Shown here: piece after piece, positions 1 through 9,024 of the stretch
How positions within the stretch are numbered: the stretch's first letter is position 1
How the letters are laid out: the number at the start of each line of letters is the position of its first letter
Source of the DNA: Fimbriiglobus sp.
GTDB lineage: Bacteria; Planctomycetota; Planctomycetia; Gemmatales; Gemmataceae
NCBI GenBank assembly: GCA_025351325.1
Contig: JANXWE010000242.1
Coordinates: 1 to 41,044 of the forward strand
DNA: 41,044 nucleotides
Reading direction: 5' to 3'
Notes under the pieces: model-generated
Database searches by the model: none
Told to the model about the DNA's origin: nothing
The model's input: only the letters and a program-made list of their open reading frames with translations
Made by a program: the position numbers and the translations under genes

Positions 1-350
1 AAGTCATCTGGTTGACTGTTTTTCCGCCGAGATTTCATGCGGTGGCGGACGTTGGTCATGTTGATTTTGAAGAACGCGACGGTGCAATCCCGGGCGATCT
101 TCGGATCCAGATTGCGCATCAAATTGCGGAGGATGAGCAGGGCCTCGTAGCCCGTTTCGCGCAGGAGGATCCGCTCGGCTTCGCGGAGCAGCTCCTTCCA
201 ACGCGGCAGTTCGTCGTACGCGAGCTTGCGCAGTTCCTCCCCCGTCATCGTCTGTTTCTTGGCGGCGGCCTCCCAAGACAGGCCGCTGACGCGTGCTTCG
301 GCGGCGAGAAAAAGTCTGTCGTTGAGGAGTTCGGGTCCGGTGAGAACCAT
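1..350 (-). CDS. Small hypothetical protein, C-terminus cut by window edge
   Basis: An open minus-strand frame starts at the ATG at 350 and runs off the left edge (116 codons visible, no stop). It begins MVLTGPELLNDRLFLAAEAR and is rich in charged, helix-forming residues, with a segment SGLSWEAAAKK that resembles the first helices of a helix-turn-helix, and a basic end (RHRMKSRRKN). No signal peptide or membrane segment is seen. The family is not recognised; similarity to small DNA-binding or terminase-small-subunit-like proteins is only a guess. It is transcribed divergently from the M20 amidohydrolase gene, with a long inverted repeat between them. Confidence 0.6.
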   Translation of the reverse strand, partial: MVLTGPELLNDRLFLAAEARVSGLSWEAAAKKQTMTGEELRKLAYDELPRWKELLREAERILLRETGYEALLILRNLMRNLDPKIARDCTVAFFKINMTNVRHRMKSRRKNSQPDD

Positions 351-456
351 GGGATTGCCCCCGGTTTTTGAATAGGCGTACAAGTGTACAAGAGGATATA
401 AGCTCCGGCTCGGATGCTGTCAAATGATTCGGGAAAGATTTTTTGGAAATGATCTT

Positions 457-530
457 GGCGAGCCGTACCCCGTGAGGGGTCGGGTGAAGGGAAGCGAAAA
501 CACCCGACCCCTCACGGGGTACGGCTCGCC
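457..530. repeat. Long perfect inverted repeat (30-bp arms, 14-nt spacer)
   Basis: Arms 457-486 and 501-530 are exact reverse complements over 30 bases, separated by the purine-rich spacer AAGGGAAGCGAAAA. It would form a very stable cruciform or RNA hairpin. It lies between two divergent gene starts, so a simple terminator role is unlikely. No T-run follows. Confidence 0.9.
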
Positions 531-561
531 CGGAGCGGCTCGCTCGGGAACACCCGACCGA

Positions 562-590
562 TTGAAATTTAAAATGCTCTAAGACATAAC
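562..590 (+). promoter_or_regulatory. Candidate sigma-70 promoter for the M20 amidohydrolase
   Basis: TTGAAA (562-567) and CATAAC (585-590) are separated by 17 bases and sit about 40 bases upstream of the ATG at 632, which is preceded by AAGGA. The fit to the -35 consensus is good (5/6) and to the -10 moderate (4/6). This is sequence inspection only. Confidence 0.4.
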
Positions 591-631
591 TTGCGGTAGT
601 CTCATGATCACCAGTTCCCAAGGACGATTCC

Positions 632-1948
632 ATGCGATTCTTATTGGCGCTGTGGCTGACGTTTGGTTTGGCGTCCGTCACCCAGGCTCAATCGAAAACT
701 CAACTGGCAGTCGATGCGAGCATCGACGCCGAACTCGCCGACTTGGTGAAGTTGTATAAGCAGTTGCACGCGAATCCGGAGCTGTCGCTCCAGGAAGTCA
801 AAACGTCGGCGACGATGGCCGAGGAGTTGAAGAAAGCCGGTTTCGAGGTGACCAGCAAATTCGGCGGTTACGGCGTGGTCGGCGTGTTGAAAAATGGCAC
901 CGGCCCGACCGTACTGGTGCGGGCCGATATGGACGGGTTGCCTATCATCGAAAAAACCGGACTCGACTACGCCAGTCAGGTTCACACCCGGAACAAGGAG
1001 GGCGTCGAGGTCGGCGTGATGCACGCTTGCGGGCACGATGTTCACATGAGTTGCTTCATCGGCACGGCACGGACATTGGCGGCAAACAAAGCCCAGTGGC
1101 AAGGCACCCTGCTCTTCATTGCCCAGCCGGCCGAGGAAGTGGTGGCCGGGGCAAGGGCCATGCTCGACGAGGGCTTGTACTCGAAGTTTGGCAAGCCCGA
1201 TTTCGCGCTGGCGTTGCATGCGGACCCACTCAAACCCGTCGGCGTGGTCAGCTACACCGACGGGTTGGCACTGGCGAACTCGGACACCGTGGACATTTTG
1301 GTGAAGGGCAAAGGAGGCCACGGGGCCGCGCCGCATTTGTCGATTGACCCCATCGTACTGGCCGCCCGCATCATCCTCGATTTGCAGACCATTGTGAGCC
1401 GGGAGGTCAACCCGCTCGACCCGTGCGTGGTCACGGTCGGTTCCATCCACGGCGGCACGAAACACAACATCATTCCCAACGAGGTCAAGCTGCAACTGAC
1501 GGTGCGGACGACCAAAGCCGAGGTGCGAAAAGACGTGCTCGCCGCGATCGAACGGATCGCCAAAGCGGCCGCCGTGGGTGCCAAAGCACCGGAACCGGAA
1601 ATCGTTGTTAGCGAGACGCAATTCACCCCGGCCACGATCAATGATTCCACTTTGGTGAAACGGACAACGAAAGTATTGGGCGGCGTCCTCGGCGAAAAGA
1701 ACGTCCAAACCCGTCCACCGCTGATGGGAGCCGAGGATTTCGGCCGCTTCTCGAAAGGGGGCGTGCCGATCTTCATGTACTTCTTGGGGACGGTCTCCCA
1801 AGAGCGTTACGATGCGGCCCAGAAACCGGGTGCCCCGGCGTTGCCGGGGATGCATACCGACAGCTACTTCCCGGAGCCGGATCGGGCCATCCGCGCCGGC
1901 GTCCGCACGATGAGTGCCGCCGTGATCGATTTGTTACAGGTGAAGTGA
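632..1948 (+). CDS. Exported M20-family amidohydrolase / metallopeptidase
   Basis: A 438-residue M20D-type enzyme that probably hydrolyses an amide bond of an N-acyl or N-acetyl amino acid, or a similar substrate, in the periplasm. A signal peptide (residues 1-19, ending TQA) is followed by the bilobed peptidase. Metal-binding motifs are visible: HACGHD (131-136), the Glu pair in PAEE (168-169), LHAD (His196) and a late His in PGMHTD (about 408). The lid/dimerisation domain contains GKGGHGAAPH (226-235). Length fits the family. The ATG has AAGGA eight bases upstream. The substrate cannot be told; hippurate hydrolase, aminoacylase and N-acetyl-diaminopimelate deacetylase share this fold. The gene ends just before a large inverted repeat shared with the convergent parA gene. 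Confidence 0.9.
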   Translation: MRFLLALWLTFGLASVTQAQSKTQLAVDASIDAELADLVKLYKQLHANPELSLQEVKTSATMAEELKKAGFEVTSKFGGYGVVGVLKNGTGPTVLVRADMDGLPIIEKTGLDYASQVHTRNKEGVEVGVMHACGHDVHMSCFIGTARTLAANKAQWQGTLLFIAQPAEEVVAGARAMLDEGLYSKFGKPDFALALHADPLKPVGVVSYTDGLALANSDTVDILVKGKGGHGAAPHLSIDPIVLAARIILDLQTIVSREVNPLDPCVVTVGSIHGGTKHNIIPNEVKLQLTVRTTKAEVRKDVLAAIERIAKAAAVGAKAPEPEIVVSETQFTPATINDSTLVKRTTKVLGGVLGEKNVQTRPPLMGAEDFGRFSKGGVPIFMYFLGTVSQERYDAAQKPGAPALPGMHTDSYFPEPDRAIRAGVRTMSAAVIDLLQVK

Positions 1949-1963
1949 GATGGGGAACGAAGT

Positions 1964-2059
1964 TGTGGCGACACGTTTCTTAACGTGTCGTGGACCGACC
2001 GAGTGTAACTTTCACCGACCGGCGAACTCTCCCGACACGTTAAGAAACGTGTCGCCACA
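1964..2059. repeat. Long inverted repeat with nested hairpins between convergent genes
   Basis: Arms 1964-1990 and 2033-2059 are perfect reverse complements (27 bases) around a 42-nt spacer. Each arm is itself a hairpin: 9-bp stem CGACACGTT/AACGTGTCG with a 4-nt loop (1969-1990 and 2033-2054). It fills the gap between the ends of the M20 gene (1948) and parA (2069), so it could end transcription from both sides, although neither side has a clear T-run. Confidence 0.9.
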
Positions 2060-2068
2060 TTGTATGGA

Positions 2069-2917
2069 TCACGCCGCCGCCATCGCCGGCTCACCGGCTT
2101 CCACTCGGTTGGGTTCCGGCACCTCCATGACCACCGCACCGATGACTTCGTTGGCCAGGGAGGCGTAGTCGGTCGCTCCGGGGCAATTGGGGGCGTACCG
2201 AAAGATCGATTGGCCGTGGCTGGGGCACTCGGCCAGTTTGACGTTGCGACGAATTCGGGTGTCGAAGACGCGGGCATCGGCCCAGGGCACGTTGGCACCG
2301 CGCGACTTGTCGAGGAAGTTGCGCAAGTCGTTGACGACTTCATGGGCGAGCTTGGTTTGCGAATCGTACAGGCAGACGACGACGCCGGTGACTTTCAAAC
2401 GCGGGTTGATGCGCCGGCTGACCAGGGCCGTGGTCTCCAGCAATTTACTCAAACCGTGCAATGCCAGGAAATGGGGTTGAAGTGGAATGAAGACTTCGTC
2501 GGCACTGGCCAAAGCGTTGAGCGTCAGCACGCCGAGGGACGGCCCGCAATCCATGAGCATGAAGTCGAAGTCGGTACTGTCCTGAGTGAGTGCTTCTCGC
2601 AAGATTACTTCCCGACCGACGACCCCGGCGAGTTCGACTTCGGCCGCGGCGAGATTGATATCCGAAGGGCAGAGCCAGAGATTCGTATCGGCCTCGCGGC
2701 GCACATCGGCCAACGGCTTGGAATTCACCAGCACATCGTAGAGCGACGGCAACGTGCCGTCGGGTTCCAGGCCGAGGTGGGTCGTGGCGTGGGCCTGCGG
2801 ATCGAGATCGAGCACGCAGACGCGTTTCCCGGCGTTGGCGAGGGCGGCCGAGAGGTTGACGGTCGTCGTGGTTTTCCCGACGCCGCCCTTTTGGTTGAGA
2901 ATGGCAATCCGTCGCAT
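2069..2917 (-). CDS. parA: ParA/Soj-family ATPase (orphan)
   Basis: A 282-residue deviant-Walker ATPase of the ParA/MinD superfamily that in known systems dimerises on DNA with ATP and positions chromosome, plasmid or protein cargo. The start at 2917 (MRRIAILNQ) is chosen because GGAG lies 7 bases upstream; an in-frame ATG five codons earlier is less well placed. The deviant Walker A KGGVGKTT is at 10-17, the switch region DLDPQAH follows, and a Walker B-like FDFMLMDCG lies mid-protein. There is no ParB neighbour and no parS-like palindrome was recognised, so this may be an orphan ParA rather than the chromosomal segregation copy. It is divergent from glutamine synthetase across about 190 bases. 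Confidence 0.88.
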   Translation of the reverse strand: MRRIAILNQKGGVGKTTTTVNLSAALANAGKRVCVLDLDPQAHATTHLGLEPDGTLPSLYDVLVNSKPLADVRREADTNLWLCPSDINLAAAEVELAGVVGREVILREALTQDSTDFDFMLMDCGPSLGVLTLNALASADEVFIPLQPHFLALHGLSKLLETTALVSRRINPRLKVTGVVVCLYDSQTKLAHEVVNDLRNFLDKSRGANVPWADARVFDTRIRRNVKLAECPSHGQSIFRYAPNCPGATDYASLANEVIGAVVMEVPEPNRVEAGEPAMAAA

Positions 2918-3106
2918 CGTCTGACTCCGCATTGGTTTGGCATCGAATCTTGCCGTTCGGTTGTCCCCCCTTATAACCTTGGTATCCTCTCCCGGAACAG
3001 CCCAACTGCGGCAGCCCAGCGCTGCTCTCCCGCCCCCAGTTTGGCTGAGTCAATTGCGGTGCGGGGCACTGTTCTAACCCCTCATTTTCTGGGAGTTCAC
3101 ACGCGG

Positions 3107-5293
3107 ATGGCTACCTCGAACGTTCGTCAGCAGGCCCTCACGGCCATCGCCACGACCACGCACACATTGAATCGGCTCGATTTCCGCAAGGAGCACCTGA
3201 AGGAGCTCTTCGGCGCGAACGTCTTCCACGAAGAAGAGCAAAAAGCTCGCCTACCGAAACATGTTTTCAAAACTTTGCAAAAGACAATTCGCCTCGGGGT
3301 GCCGCTCGATCCGAGCGTGGCCGACTCGATTGCGAGCGCGATGAAGGATTGGGCGATCGAGCATGGGGCCACGCACTTCACCCACTTGTTCCAGCCGATG
3401 ACCGGTTTGACCGCCGAAAAGCACGATTCGTTCCTCAGTCCGTCGGGCAACGGCAACGCCGTGTCGGAGTTCAGCGGCAAAGAACTCGTGAAAGGTGAAC
3501 CGGACGCCAGTTCGTTTCCGAGCGGTGGCATCCGGGCGACTTTCGAAGCCCGCGGGTACACCGGTTGGGATCCGACCAGCCCGGCCTACATTCGTGAGTC
3601 CCCTAACGGCGCGACGCTGGTCATCCCGACCGTGTTCGTGTCGTGGACGGGCGAAGCGCTCGACAAGAAGACCCCTCTGCTCCGTTCGATGGAAGCGCTG
3701 TCGATCCAGGCGATGCGAATCCTGAAACTCTTCGGCAATACCGAAGCCAAGAAAGTGTTCACGACCGTCGGGGCGGAACAGGAATACTTTTTGATTGACA
3801 AGAACTTCGTCTATGCCCGGCCGGACTTGCTCACGGCCGGTCGCACGGTATTCGGCGCCAAGCCGCCGAAGGGCCAAGAACTTGAAGATCAGTACTTCGG
3901 GACGATCCCCGAACGTGTGATCGCGTGCATGTCCGACGCCGAAGCGGAGATGTTCAAACTCGGCGTGCCCGTGAAGACACGCCACAACGAGGTGGCCCCG
4001 AGCCAGTACGAAATCGCCCCGATCTTCGAAGATTCGAACCTCGCCACCGACCACAATCAGCTGACGATGGACATTCTCCGCCGCACGGCCGAGAAGTACG
4101 ACCTCGTCTGTCTGCTGCATGAAAAACCGTTCGCCGGGATCAACGGCAGCGGCAAGCACAACAACTGGAGCATGTCCACCGACGCCGGCGAGAACCTCAT
4201 CAACCCCGGCGAGACGCCCCACGACAACGCCCAGTTCTTGGTCTTCTGTGTCGCCGTGATCCGGGCCGTGGCCAAGTACCCGGAGCTGCTCCGCGTGACC
4301 GTGGCCAGCGCCGGTAACGACCACCGATTGGGAGCGAATGAAGCCCCGCCCGCGATCATGAGCATTTTCTTGGGGGATCAACTCCAAGACGTGATGGAGC
4401 AACTCGAAGCCGGGGCACTCAAGAGCACGAAGCAAGGCGGCTTCATGGAAGTCGGCGTCAGCGTGCTGCCGAAGCTGCCGCGGGATGCCGGGGACCGCAA
4501 CCGCACCAGCCCGTTCGCCTTCACCGGGAATAAGTTCGAGTTCCGCGCGGTCGGGAGCTCGTTCAGCATCGCCGGGCCGAACACGGTGCTCAACACCATT
4601 GTGTCGGAGTCGATCGACTTCATCGCCACGGAGTTGGAAGCGGCCACGAAAGCCGGCAAGACGCTCAATAAAGCGATTCAAGACCTACTGCCCGGGATTT
4701 TGAAAGAGTCGAAGAAAGTGATTTTTAACGGCGACGGTTACTCGGAAGAGTGGCACTCCGAAGCCGAGAAGCGCGGCCTGCCGAACTTGAAGAACACGGT
4801 CGATTCGATCCCGGTCATCATTCGCAAGGACTCGGTCGAACTGTTCGCCAAGTACAAAGTCTTCACCGAGCGCGAACTCCAAGCCCGCTACACGATCTTC
4901 TGCGAAAGCTATGTCAAAACGATCAACATCGAAGCGAATTTGATGACGATGATCGCCAAGACGATGGTGTTCCCAGCCGCGCTCCGCTATCAACTCGAAG
5001 TGGCATCCGCAGTGAACGCCACCAAAGCCGCCGGCGTGGATAACGCGGCTCAACTGGGGCATTTGAAAGATCTCACCGCGACGATCACGACCTTCCAATC
5101 GGCGTGCACCGCTTTGGAAACGGCCCACCACCACGAAGCCCATGGCGACCCTTACGCCCATGCCAAGCAGATGCGTGACAGCGTGCTGCCGAAGATGGTC
5201 GAACTGCGTACCGTGGTCGACAAACTCGAAACCATGATCGCCGACGACATCTGGCCATTGGCGACCTATCGCGAAATGCTCTTCCTCAAGTAA
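3107..5293 (+). CDS. glnN: Type III glutamine synthetase
   Basis: Condenses glutamate and ammonia to glutamine with ATP in the cytoplasm. The start at 3107 gives [11 protein letters not shown] and 728 residues, the usual length of the large GSIII class (GSI is about 470). The frame is open further upstream, but that part is antisense to parA and not coding-like. Order: GSIII N-terminal domain (about 1-250), catalytic domain with [10 protein letters not shown] (293-302), [10 protein letters not shown] (from 346) and [16 protein letters not shown] (from 465), then the GSIII-specific C-terminal helical region. [10 protein letters not shown] and the [11 protein letters not shown]-side motif are hallmarks of the class. 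A strong hairpin terminator follows. No regulatory PII gene is adjacent. Confidence 0.96.
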   Translation: MATSNVRQQALTAIATTTHTLNRLDFRKEHLKELFGANVFHEEEQKARLPKHVFKTLQKTIRLGVPLDPSVADSIASAMKDWAIEHGATHFTHLFQPMTGLTAEKHDSFLSPSGNGNAVSEFSGKELVKGEPDASSFPSGGIRATFEARGYTGWDPTSPAYIRESPNGATLVIPTVFVSWTGEALDKKTPLLRSMEALSIQAMRILKLFGNTEAKKVFTTVGAEQEYFLIDKNFVYARPDLLTAGRTVFGAKPPKGQELEDQYFGTIPERVIACMSDAEAEMFKLGVPVKTRHNEVAPSQYEIAPIFEDSNLATDHNQLTMDILRRTAEKYDLVCLLHEKPFAGINGSGKHNNWSMSTDAGENLINPGETPHDNAQFLVFCVAVIRAVAKYPELLRVTVASAGNDHRLGANEAPPAIMSIFLGDQLQDVMEQLEAGALKSTKQGGFMEVGVSVLPKLPRDAGDRNRTSPFAFTGNKFEFRAVGSSFSIAGPNTVLNTIVSESIDFIATELEAATKAGKTLNKAIQDLLPGILKESKKVIFNGDGYSEEWHSEAEKRGLPNLKNTVDSIPVIIRKDSVELFAKYKVFTERELQARYTIFCESYVKTINIEANLMTMIAKTMVFPAALRYQLEVASAVNATKAAGVDNAAQLGHLKDLTATITTFQSACTALETAHHHEAHGDPYAHAKQMRDSVLPKMVELRTVVDKLETMIADDIWPLATYREMLFLK

Positions 5294-5318
5294 CCGTTCG
5301 AAGTTAGGTTTTTCGACG

Positions 5319-5348
5319 ACGTCCGTCAGCTTGCTGGCGGACGTTTTC
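5319..5348 (+). terminator. Rho-independent terminator after glutamine synthetase
   Basis: A 12-bp stem (5319-5330 with 5333-5344, one G-U pair, loop TT) is followed by TTTCAT, 25 bases after the stop of the glutamine synthetase gene. Confidence 0.65.
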
Positions 5349-5392
5349 ATTTCGTAGTAGGATTGAATAAGCAATCAACGTCAGGAGAGATC

Positions 5393-6295
5393 TTGGCCAA
5401 GCCGTTCGACGCGACGCTGAATGCTTTGATCGACCTCCGACCGGCGGACTGGGCGAATGGCTTCGCCCGTCTGGTCGGCATTCCACCGGGGCCGAGCGTG
5501 TCGCTCGACACGGATCTGGCCACAACGTTGCAAGCGGACAAGCTCTTCCGGATCGATGGCGAACGCCCATCGCTACTGCATTTGGAGTTGGAAGCGAATC
5601 CACGGACAGGAATCCCCCGTGAATTAATGCGGTACAATACGTTGGTCGATCATCAACACGGGCTACCCGTGGAAACGGTGTTGATCTTGCTGCGTCCGAA
5701 AGCCCAGGCCAGCGACCAAACGGGCGAATATCAGCGACTGGGCGTGAATGGGAACATCATCGCCGAGTTCCGCTACCGCATTGAACGGGTCTGGGAACGA
5801 CCGATCGATTTCTGGTTACAGTCCGGTTTGGGAATGGCTCCCCTGGCGTTGTTAACCGACGAAGCCAGTCATCAACTCGAAACGGCGTTGGATCGCTTTC
5901 AAATTTGCATGAAGGAGAACAATGTCGATGCAACGACTACGAAGACTCTTCTAGGCTCATCGTTCGTGTTGTGTGGACTGAGATACAATAAGACCCGCGT
6001 TTTAGAAATGTTCAGGAGCATCAGCATGTTGATGGAAGAATCGACGACTTACCAAGGCATCTTGGAAAAAGGGATGGAAACAGGAATGGCAAAAGGCCGA
6101 ACCGAAGGCCGAACCGAAGGCCGAACCGAAGGACTGATAGTGGCACTCGTTCGCCTGGGAACCAAACGATTCGACTCACCCGTACCTTCTGTATTGACCG
6201 AGTTGCAGCGCATCACCGATAACGAACGCTTAGAACGGCTCACGGAGCGCATTCTCGAAGCCGTCAGCTGGGACGACTTGCTCGCAAGCGATTGA
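5393..6295 (+). CDS. Rpn-family PD-(D/E)XK nuclease / putative transposase
   Basis: A 300-residue protein of the Rpn (recombination-promoting nuclease, DUF4351/YhgA-like) group. The TTG at 5393 (MAKPFDATLNAL) is preferred because AGGAG lies 6-7 bases upstream; an earlier TTG at 5363 has no such site and overlaps the terminator tail. The N-terminal nuclease-like part includes RIDGERPSLLHLELEA (about 50-65), where the E-x-E in LHLELE fits the second half of a PD-(D/E)XK site. The C-terminus has the typical low-complexity KGRTEGRTEGRTEG stretch encoded by three exact 12-bp repeats. Such genes are found in many copies in planctomycete and cyanobacterial genomes. A role in DNA cleavage or recombination is inferred from E. 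coli RpnA; no inverted repeats or target duplication flank it. Confidence 0.8.
   Translation: MAKPFDATLNALIDLRPADWANGFARLVGIPPGPSVSLDTDLATTLQADKLFRIDGERPSLLHLELEANPRTGIPRELMRYNTLVDHQHGLPVETVLILLRPKAQASDQTGEYQRLGVNGNIIAEFRYRIERVWERPIDFWLQSGLGMAPLALLTDEASHQLETALDRFQICMKENNVDATTTKTLLGSSFVLCGLRYNKTRVLEMFRSISMLMEESTTYQGILEKGMETGMAKGRTEGRTEGRTEGLIVALVRLGTKRFDSPVPSVLTELQRITDNERLERLTERILEAVSWDDLLASD
6095..6130 (+). repeat. Three tandem copies of a 12-bp unit inside the Rpn gene
   Basis: GGCCGAACCGAA occurs three times without change (6095-6106, 6107-6118, 6119-6130), encoding repeated Gly-Arg-Thr-Glu. Because 12 is a multiple of three, copy-number change would alter linker length but not frame. Confidence 0.9.
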
Positions 6296-6328
6296 AGCCA
6301 CCCTCTCCTACTCTTTCGGAGTTTCTCG

Positions 6329-6988
6329 ATGTCCCCATCCCGTCGAAATTTCGTCGCCGCCGGTTTCGCACTCCCCGCGGCGTATTGGCTCGTCCCTGGC
6401 GCTTTCGCCGAAGACTTGACTAAGACCCCGAAGCAAACCGAAGGGCCGTTCTACCCGGATAAACTCCCGCTCGATACCGACAACGACTTGATCCTCATCA
6501 ACGACAAGCTCACACCTGCCGTTGGAGAGATCACCCACTTGACCGGCAAGATCCTTGACGCCAAAGGGAATCCGCTCAAAGGGGCTGTCGTGGAAATCTG
6601 GCAGTGCGATGGCAACGGCGTCTATCTTCACACCGGCGACAGTGGCGAAAAACAAAAACAACAAGACAAGAACTTCCAAGGCTTCGGGCGATTCCTCACC
6701 GGCAAATCCGGCGAGTACTACTTCCGCACGATCAAGCCGGTGACCTATCCTGGCCGGACACCGCACATCCACTTCAAGGTCAAACAGGGCAAGAAAGAGC
6801 TACTCGTCACGCAGATGTACGTCGCGGGTCATGCCGGCAACGAAAAGGATGGAATCTGGCGCAGCGTCACCGATAAGAAAGCCCGCGAGTCGATCACGGT
6901 GGAGTTTGCCAAAATGAAAGAATCGAAACTCGGCGAGTTGACCGCGAACTTCGACATCGTCCTGGGAGTCACACCGGAAATGGATTGA
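6329..6988 (+). CDS. Tat-exported intradiol ring-cleavage dioxygenase-like protein
   Basis: A 219-residue member of the intradiol dioxygenase family (protocatechuate 3,4-dioxygenase beta-chain fold), which uses non-haem Fe(III) to open catechol-type rings between the two hydroxyls. The N-terminus is a twin-arginine signal (SRRNFVAAGFALPAA). The four expected iron ligands are present: Tyr99 (NGVYLH), Tyr140 (VTYPGR), His146 and His148 (TPHIHFKV). The KQTEGPFYP segment at 35-43 is the usual start of the domain. It is shorter than classical enzymes and stands alone without other aromatic-degradation genes, so the natural substrate is unknown. Export suggests a periplasmic or surface role. Confidence 0.88.
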   Translation: MSPSRRNFVAAGFALPAAYWLVPGAFAEDLTKTPKQTEGPFYPDKLPLDTDNDLILINDKLTPAVGEITHLTGKILDAKGNPLKGAVVEIWQCDGNGVYLHTGDSGEKQKQQDKNFQGFGRFLTGKSGEYYFRTIKPVTYPGRTPHIHFKVKQGKKELLVTQMYVAGHAGNEKDGIWRSVTDKKARESITVEFAKMKESKLGELTANFDIVLGVTPEMD

Positions 6989-7120
6989 TCCGGAGCTGAA
7001 CCACGAGACGGAGTCGAGGCGAGCTGTGCCCTTTGGTAACAATCCGAAGTTTCACAGGCCGCACTCGACTTCGCCGATAAACTGGCAGCTTCACTCCCGT
7101 TACTTCCGGAGCTTCTCCCA

Positions 7121-8335
7121 GTGGCCAAGATCAAAGTTTCGAACCCCGTTGTCGAGATGGACGGCGACGAGATGACCCGCATCATCTGGCAGAAGATCCG
7201 CGAAACGCTCATCCTCCCGTACCTCGACATCGACCTCAAGTACTACGATCTCGGCATCGAACACCGCGACGCCACCGACGACAAAGTCACCTTCGACAGT
7301 GCGGAAGCGACCAAAAAGTACGGCGTCGCCGTCAAGTGCGCTACCATCACCCCGGACGAAGCGCGCGTCAAAGAGTTCGGCCTCAAGCGCATGTACCCGT
7401 CGCCCAACGGCACCATCCGCAACATTTTGGACGGGACCATTTTCCGCGAGCCGATCGTCTGTTCCAACGTCCCCCGGCTCGTCGGCCACTGGGACAAACC
7501 CGTCGTCATCGCCCGGCACGGCTTCGGCGACCAATACAAGGCGAGCGAAATCCTCTTCGACAAGCCCGGCACGGTGAAGCTCACGTTCACCCCGGCCGAC
7601 GGCGGGCCGACCATCGAGAAGGAAGTCTACAAAGCCCCCGGTGCCGGTGTGACGCTGGCCATGTACAACCTCGATGCGTCGATCCAAGGCTTCGCACGGG
7701 CCTGTTTCAACTACGGCATGGGTCGTGGATTCTCGGTCTATTTGTCGACGAAAAACACCATCCTCAAAGTGTACGACGGTCGCTTCAAGAACCTCTTCCA
7801 AGAGATTTTCGATGCCGAGTTCCAGGCGGCATTCGACGCCAAGAAGCTGACCTACGAGCACCGGTTGATCGACGACATGGTGGCCAGCAACATGAAGTGG
7901 TCCGGGGGCTACCTCTGGGCGTGCAAAAACTACGACGGCGACGTGCAAAGTGATACCGTCGCCCAAGGCTACGGATCGCTCGGCCTCATGACGAGCGTGC
8001 TGATGAGCCCCGACGGGAAGACCGTCGAATCCGAAGCGGCCCACGGCACAGTCACCCGGCACTACCGCGAACATCAAAAGGGAAACAAGACGAGCACGAA
8101 CCCGATCGCATCAATCTACGCGTGGACACGCGGGCTGATCTACCGCGGAAAGATGGACGGTACCCCGGACGTGGTTCGCTTCGCCGAGACGGTCGAAAAA
8201 GTCTGCGTCGATCTGGTCGAATCCGGGAAGATGACCAAGGACTTGGCCATTCTGATCCGACCGGATGCCCCGTACCTCACCACCGACGAGTATTTGGAAG
8301 CAGTGAATGTGGAACTGAAGAAGCGCATGGGGTAA
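7121..8335 (+). CDS. icd: NADP-dependent isocitrate dehydrogenase, eukaryote-type
   Basis: Oxidative decarboxylation of isocitrate to 2-oxoglutarate in the TCA cycle, yielding NADPH. The protein is 404 residues and starts at GTG 7121 ([18 protein letters not shown]). It belongs to the homodimeric subfamily of animal IDH1/IDH2 rather than the E. coli type. Substrate residues fall at the same numbers as in human IDH1: Ser94 and Asn96 in SPNGTIRN, Arg100, Arg109 and Arg132 ([10 protein letters not shown]). Further on are LIDDMVA (metal-binding Asp) and the NADP-binding stretch [11 protein letters not shown]. No E. coli-type kinase/phosphatase gene is nearby. It ends 5 bases from the convergent methyltransferase gene, in a shared hairpin. 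Confidence 0.97.
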   Translation: MAKIKVSNPVVEMDGDEMTRIIWQKIRETLILPYLDIDLKYYDLGIEHRDATDDKVTFDSAEATKKYGVAVKCATITPDEARVKEFGLKRMYPSPNGTIRNILDGTIFREPIVCSNVPRLVGHWDKPVVIARHGFGDQYKASEILFDKPGTVKLTFTPADGGPTIEKEVYKAPGAGVTLAMYNLDASIQGFARACFNYGMGRGFSVYLSTKNTILKVYDGRFKNLFQEIFDAEFQAAFDAKKLTYEHRLIDDMVASNMKWSGGYLWACKNYDGDVQSDTVAQGYGSLGLMTSVLMSPDGKTVESEAAHGTVTRHYREHQKGNKTSTNPIASIYAWTRGLIYRGKMDGTPDVVRFAETVEKVCVDLVESGKMTKDLAILIRPDAPYLTTDEYLEAVNVELKKRMG

Positions 8336-8347
8336 ACAATTTACCCC
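8329..8347. terminator. Bidirectional hairpin containing both stop codons
   Basis: GGGGTAAA (8329-8336), CAA loop and TTTACCCC (8340-8347) form a perfect 8-bp stem. The icd stop TAA (8333-8335) and the opposite-strand stop TAA of the methyltransferase (8341-8343) both lie inside it. It lacks long T-runs, so its termination strength is uncertain. Confidence 0.5.
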
Positions 8348-9024
8348 CACGTGATGCGGTACACCACACCCTTGGTTTTGCTACCGTGCGGGCCGACTTT
8401 TTTCGGCTTGAGCTTCACCGTCATGCCGGCACTTTCGAGCATTTCGCGGAACAGGCGTGCGGAAACGCGATCCGGGTCGGCGATCAACGCCAACCCGTTC
8501 GCCGGCAAATGGGCCATCAAAAACGACACGGCTGAGCCGGTCATGTCTTCGTCGTAAAGGACGTCCGCCCCGAAGATGACCGGGAACGAAAGCGTTGCCG
8601 GGGGCGAGCGGAAGTCGAGGGCGAGGATGGCGGTGCCAGGGTAGCCGTTCAAGGCCGCGTTCTCGGCGGCGAGTTGGCAGGCGCCGAGGTCGATGTCGGA
8701 GAAGGTCACTTGCAACCCGCGTGACAATGCCACGATGCCACTCAGGCCCAACCCGCAGCCGATTTCGAGGGCACGACCGTGTGTCGCTAAGTCCCACGGT
8801 TCATCGAGGATCTCGCGTGCCAGCATCTGGGCGGCGGGCCAAAGGTCGCACCAGAAGGGGATGTACAAATCGCTGTTGTAGGCGGCACGCACTTGCGGGT
8901 GGTCGAAGACGAGGTCGAGCCGTTCGGGACGATCCAACAGGAACTCGCGGCCATCGAGAACGATGGTTTCGCGGACGCGATTGCCAAATGCTTCCTTCGG
9001 CGTGTGGTGCAATTTGGCAGTCAT
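8341..9024 (-). CDS. Class I SAM-dependent methyltransferase (METTL21/Methyltransf_16-like)
   Basis: A 227-residue methyltransferase. The start at 9024 (MTAKLHHTPKE) overlaps the yidD stop by 4 bases (ATGA), which favours it over an in-frame ATG 17 codons earlier. SAM-binding motif I is ALEIGCGLGLSG (about 85-96), motif II acidic turn is FSDIDLGA and the post-motif part includes GADVLYDED. The sequence PFWCDLWPAA (about 56-65) before motif I is typical of the METTL21/NNMT-like group, whose known members methylate lysines of proteins. The target here cannot be told. Its translational coupling to yidD and rnpA suggests co-expression rather than a shared pathway. Confidence 0.8.
   Translation of the reverse strand: MTAKLHHTPKEAFGNRVRETIVLDGREFLLDRPERLDLVFDHPQVRAAYNSDLYIPFWCDLWPAAQMLAREILDEPWDLATHGRALEIGCGLGLSGIVALSRGLQVTFSDIDLGACQLAAENAALNGYPGTAILALDFRSPPATLSFPVIFGADVLYDEDMTGSAVSFLMAHLPANGLALIADPDRVSARLFREMLESAGMTVKLKPKKVGPHGSKTKGVVYRITWG

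Noticed and set aside
641-1855. Long minus-strand open frame over the M20 gene
   Set aside because: His/Arg-rich shadow of the coding strand; the plus frame has all the metal-binding motifs.
457-2059. Inverted repeats 457-530 and 1964-2059 considered as the ends of one mobile element carrying the M20 gene
   Set aside because: Their sequences are unrelated, and there is no transposase or target duplication.
2060-3106. Open plus-strand frame in front of glutamine synthetase, which would give a protein over 1000 residues
   Set aside because: It is antisense to parA, has no domain sense, and the GSIII family starts at the ATG at 3107.
3251-4681. Long minus-strand open frame inside glutamine synthetase
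   Set aside because: Mirror frame of a GC-rich gene; composition lacks a real protein pattern and no family motif is present.
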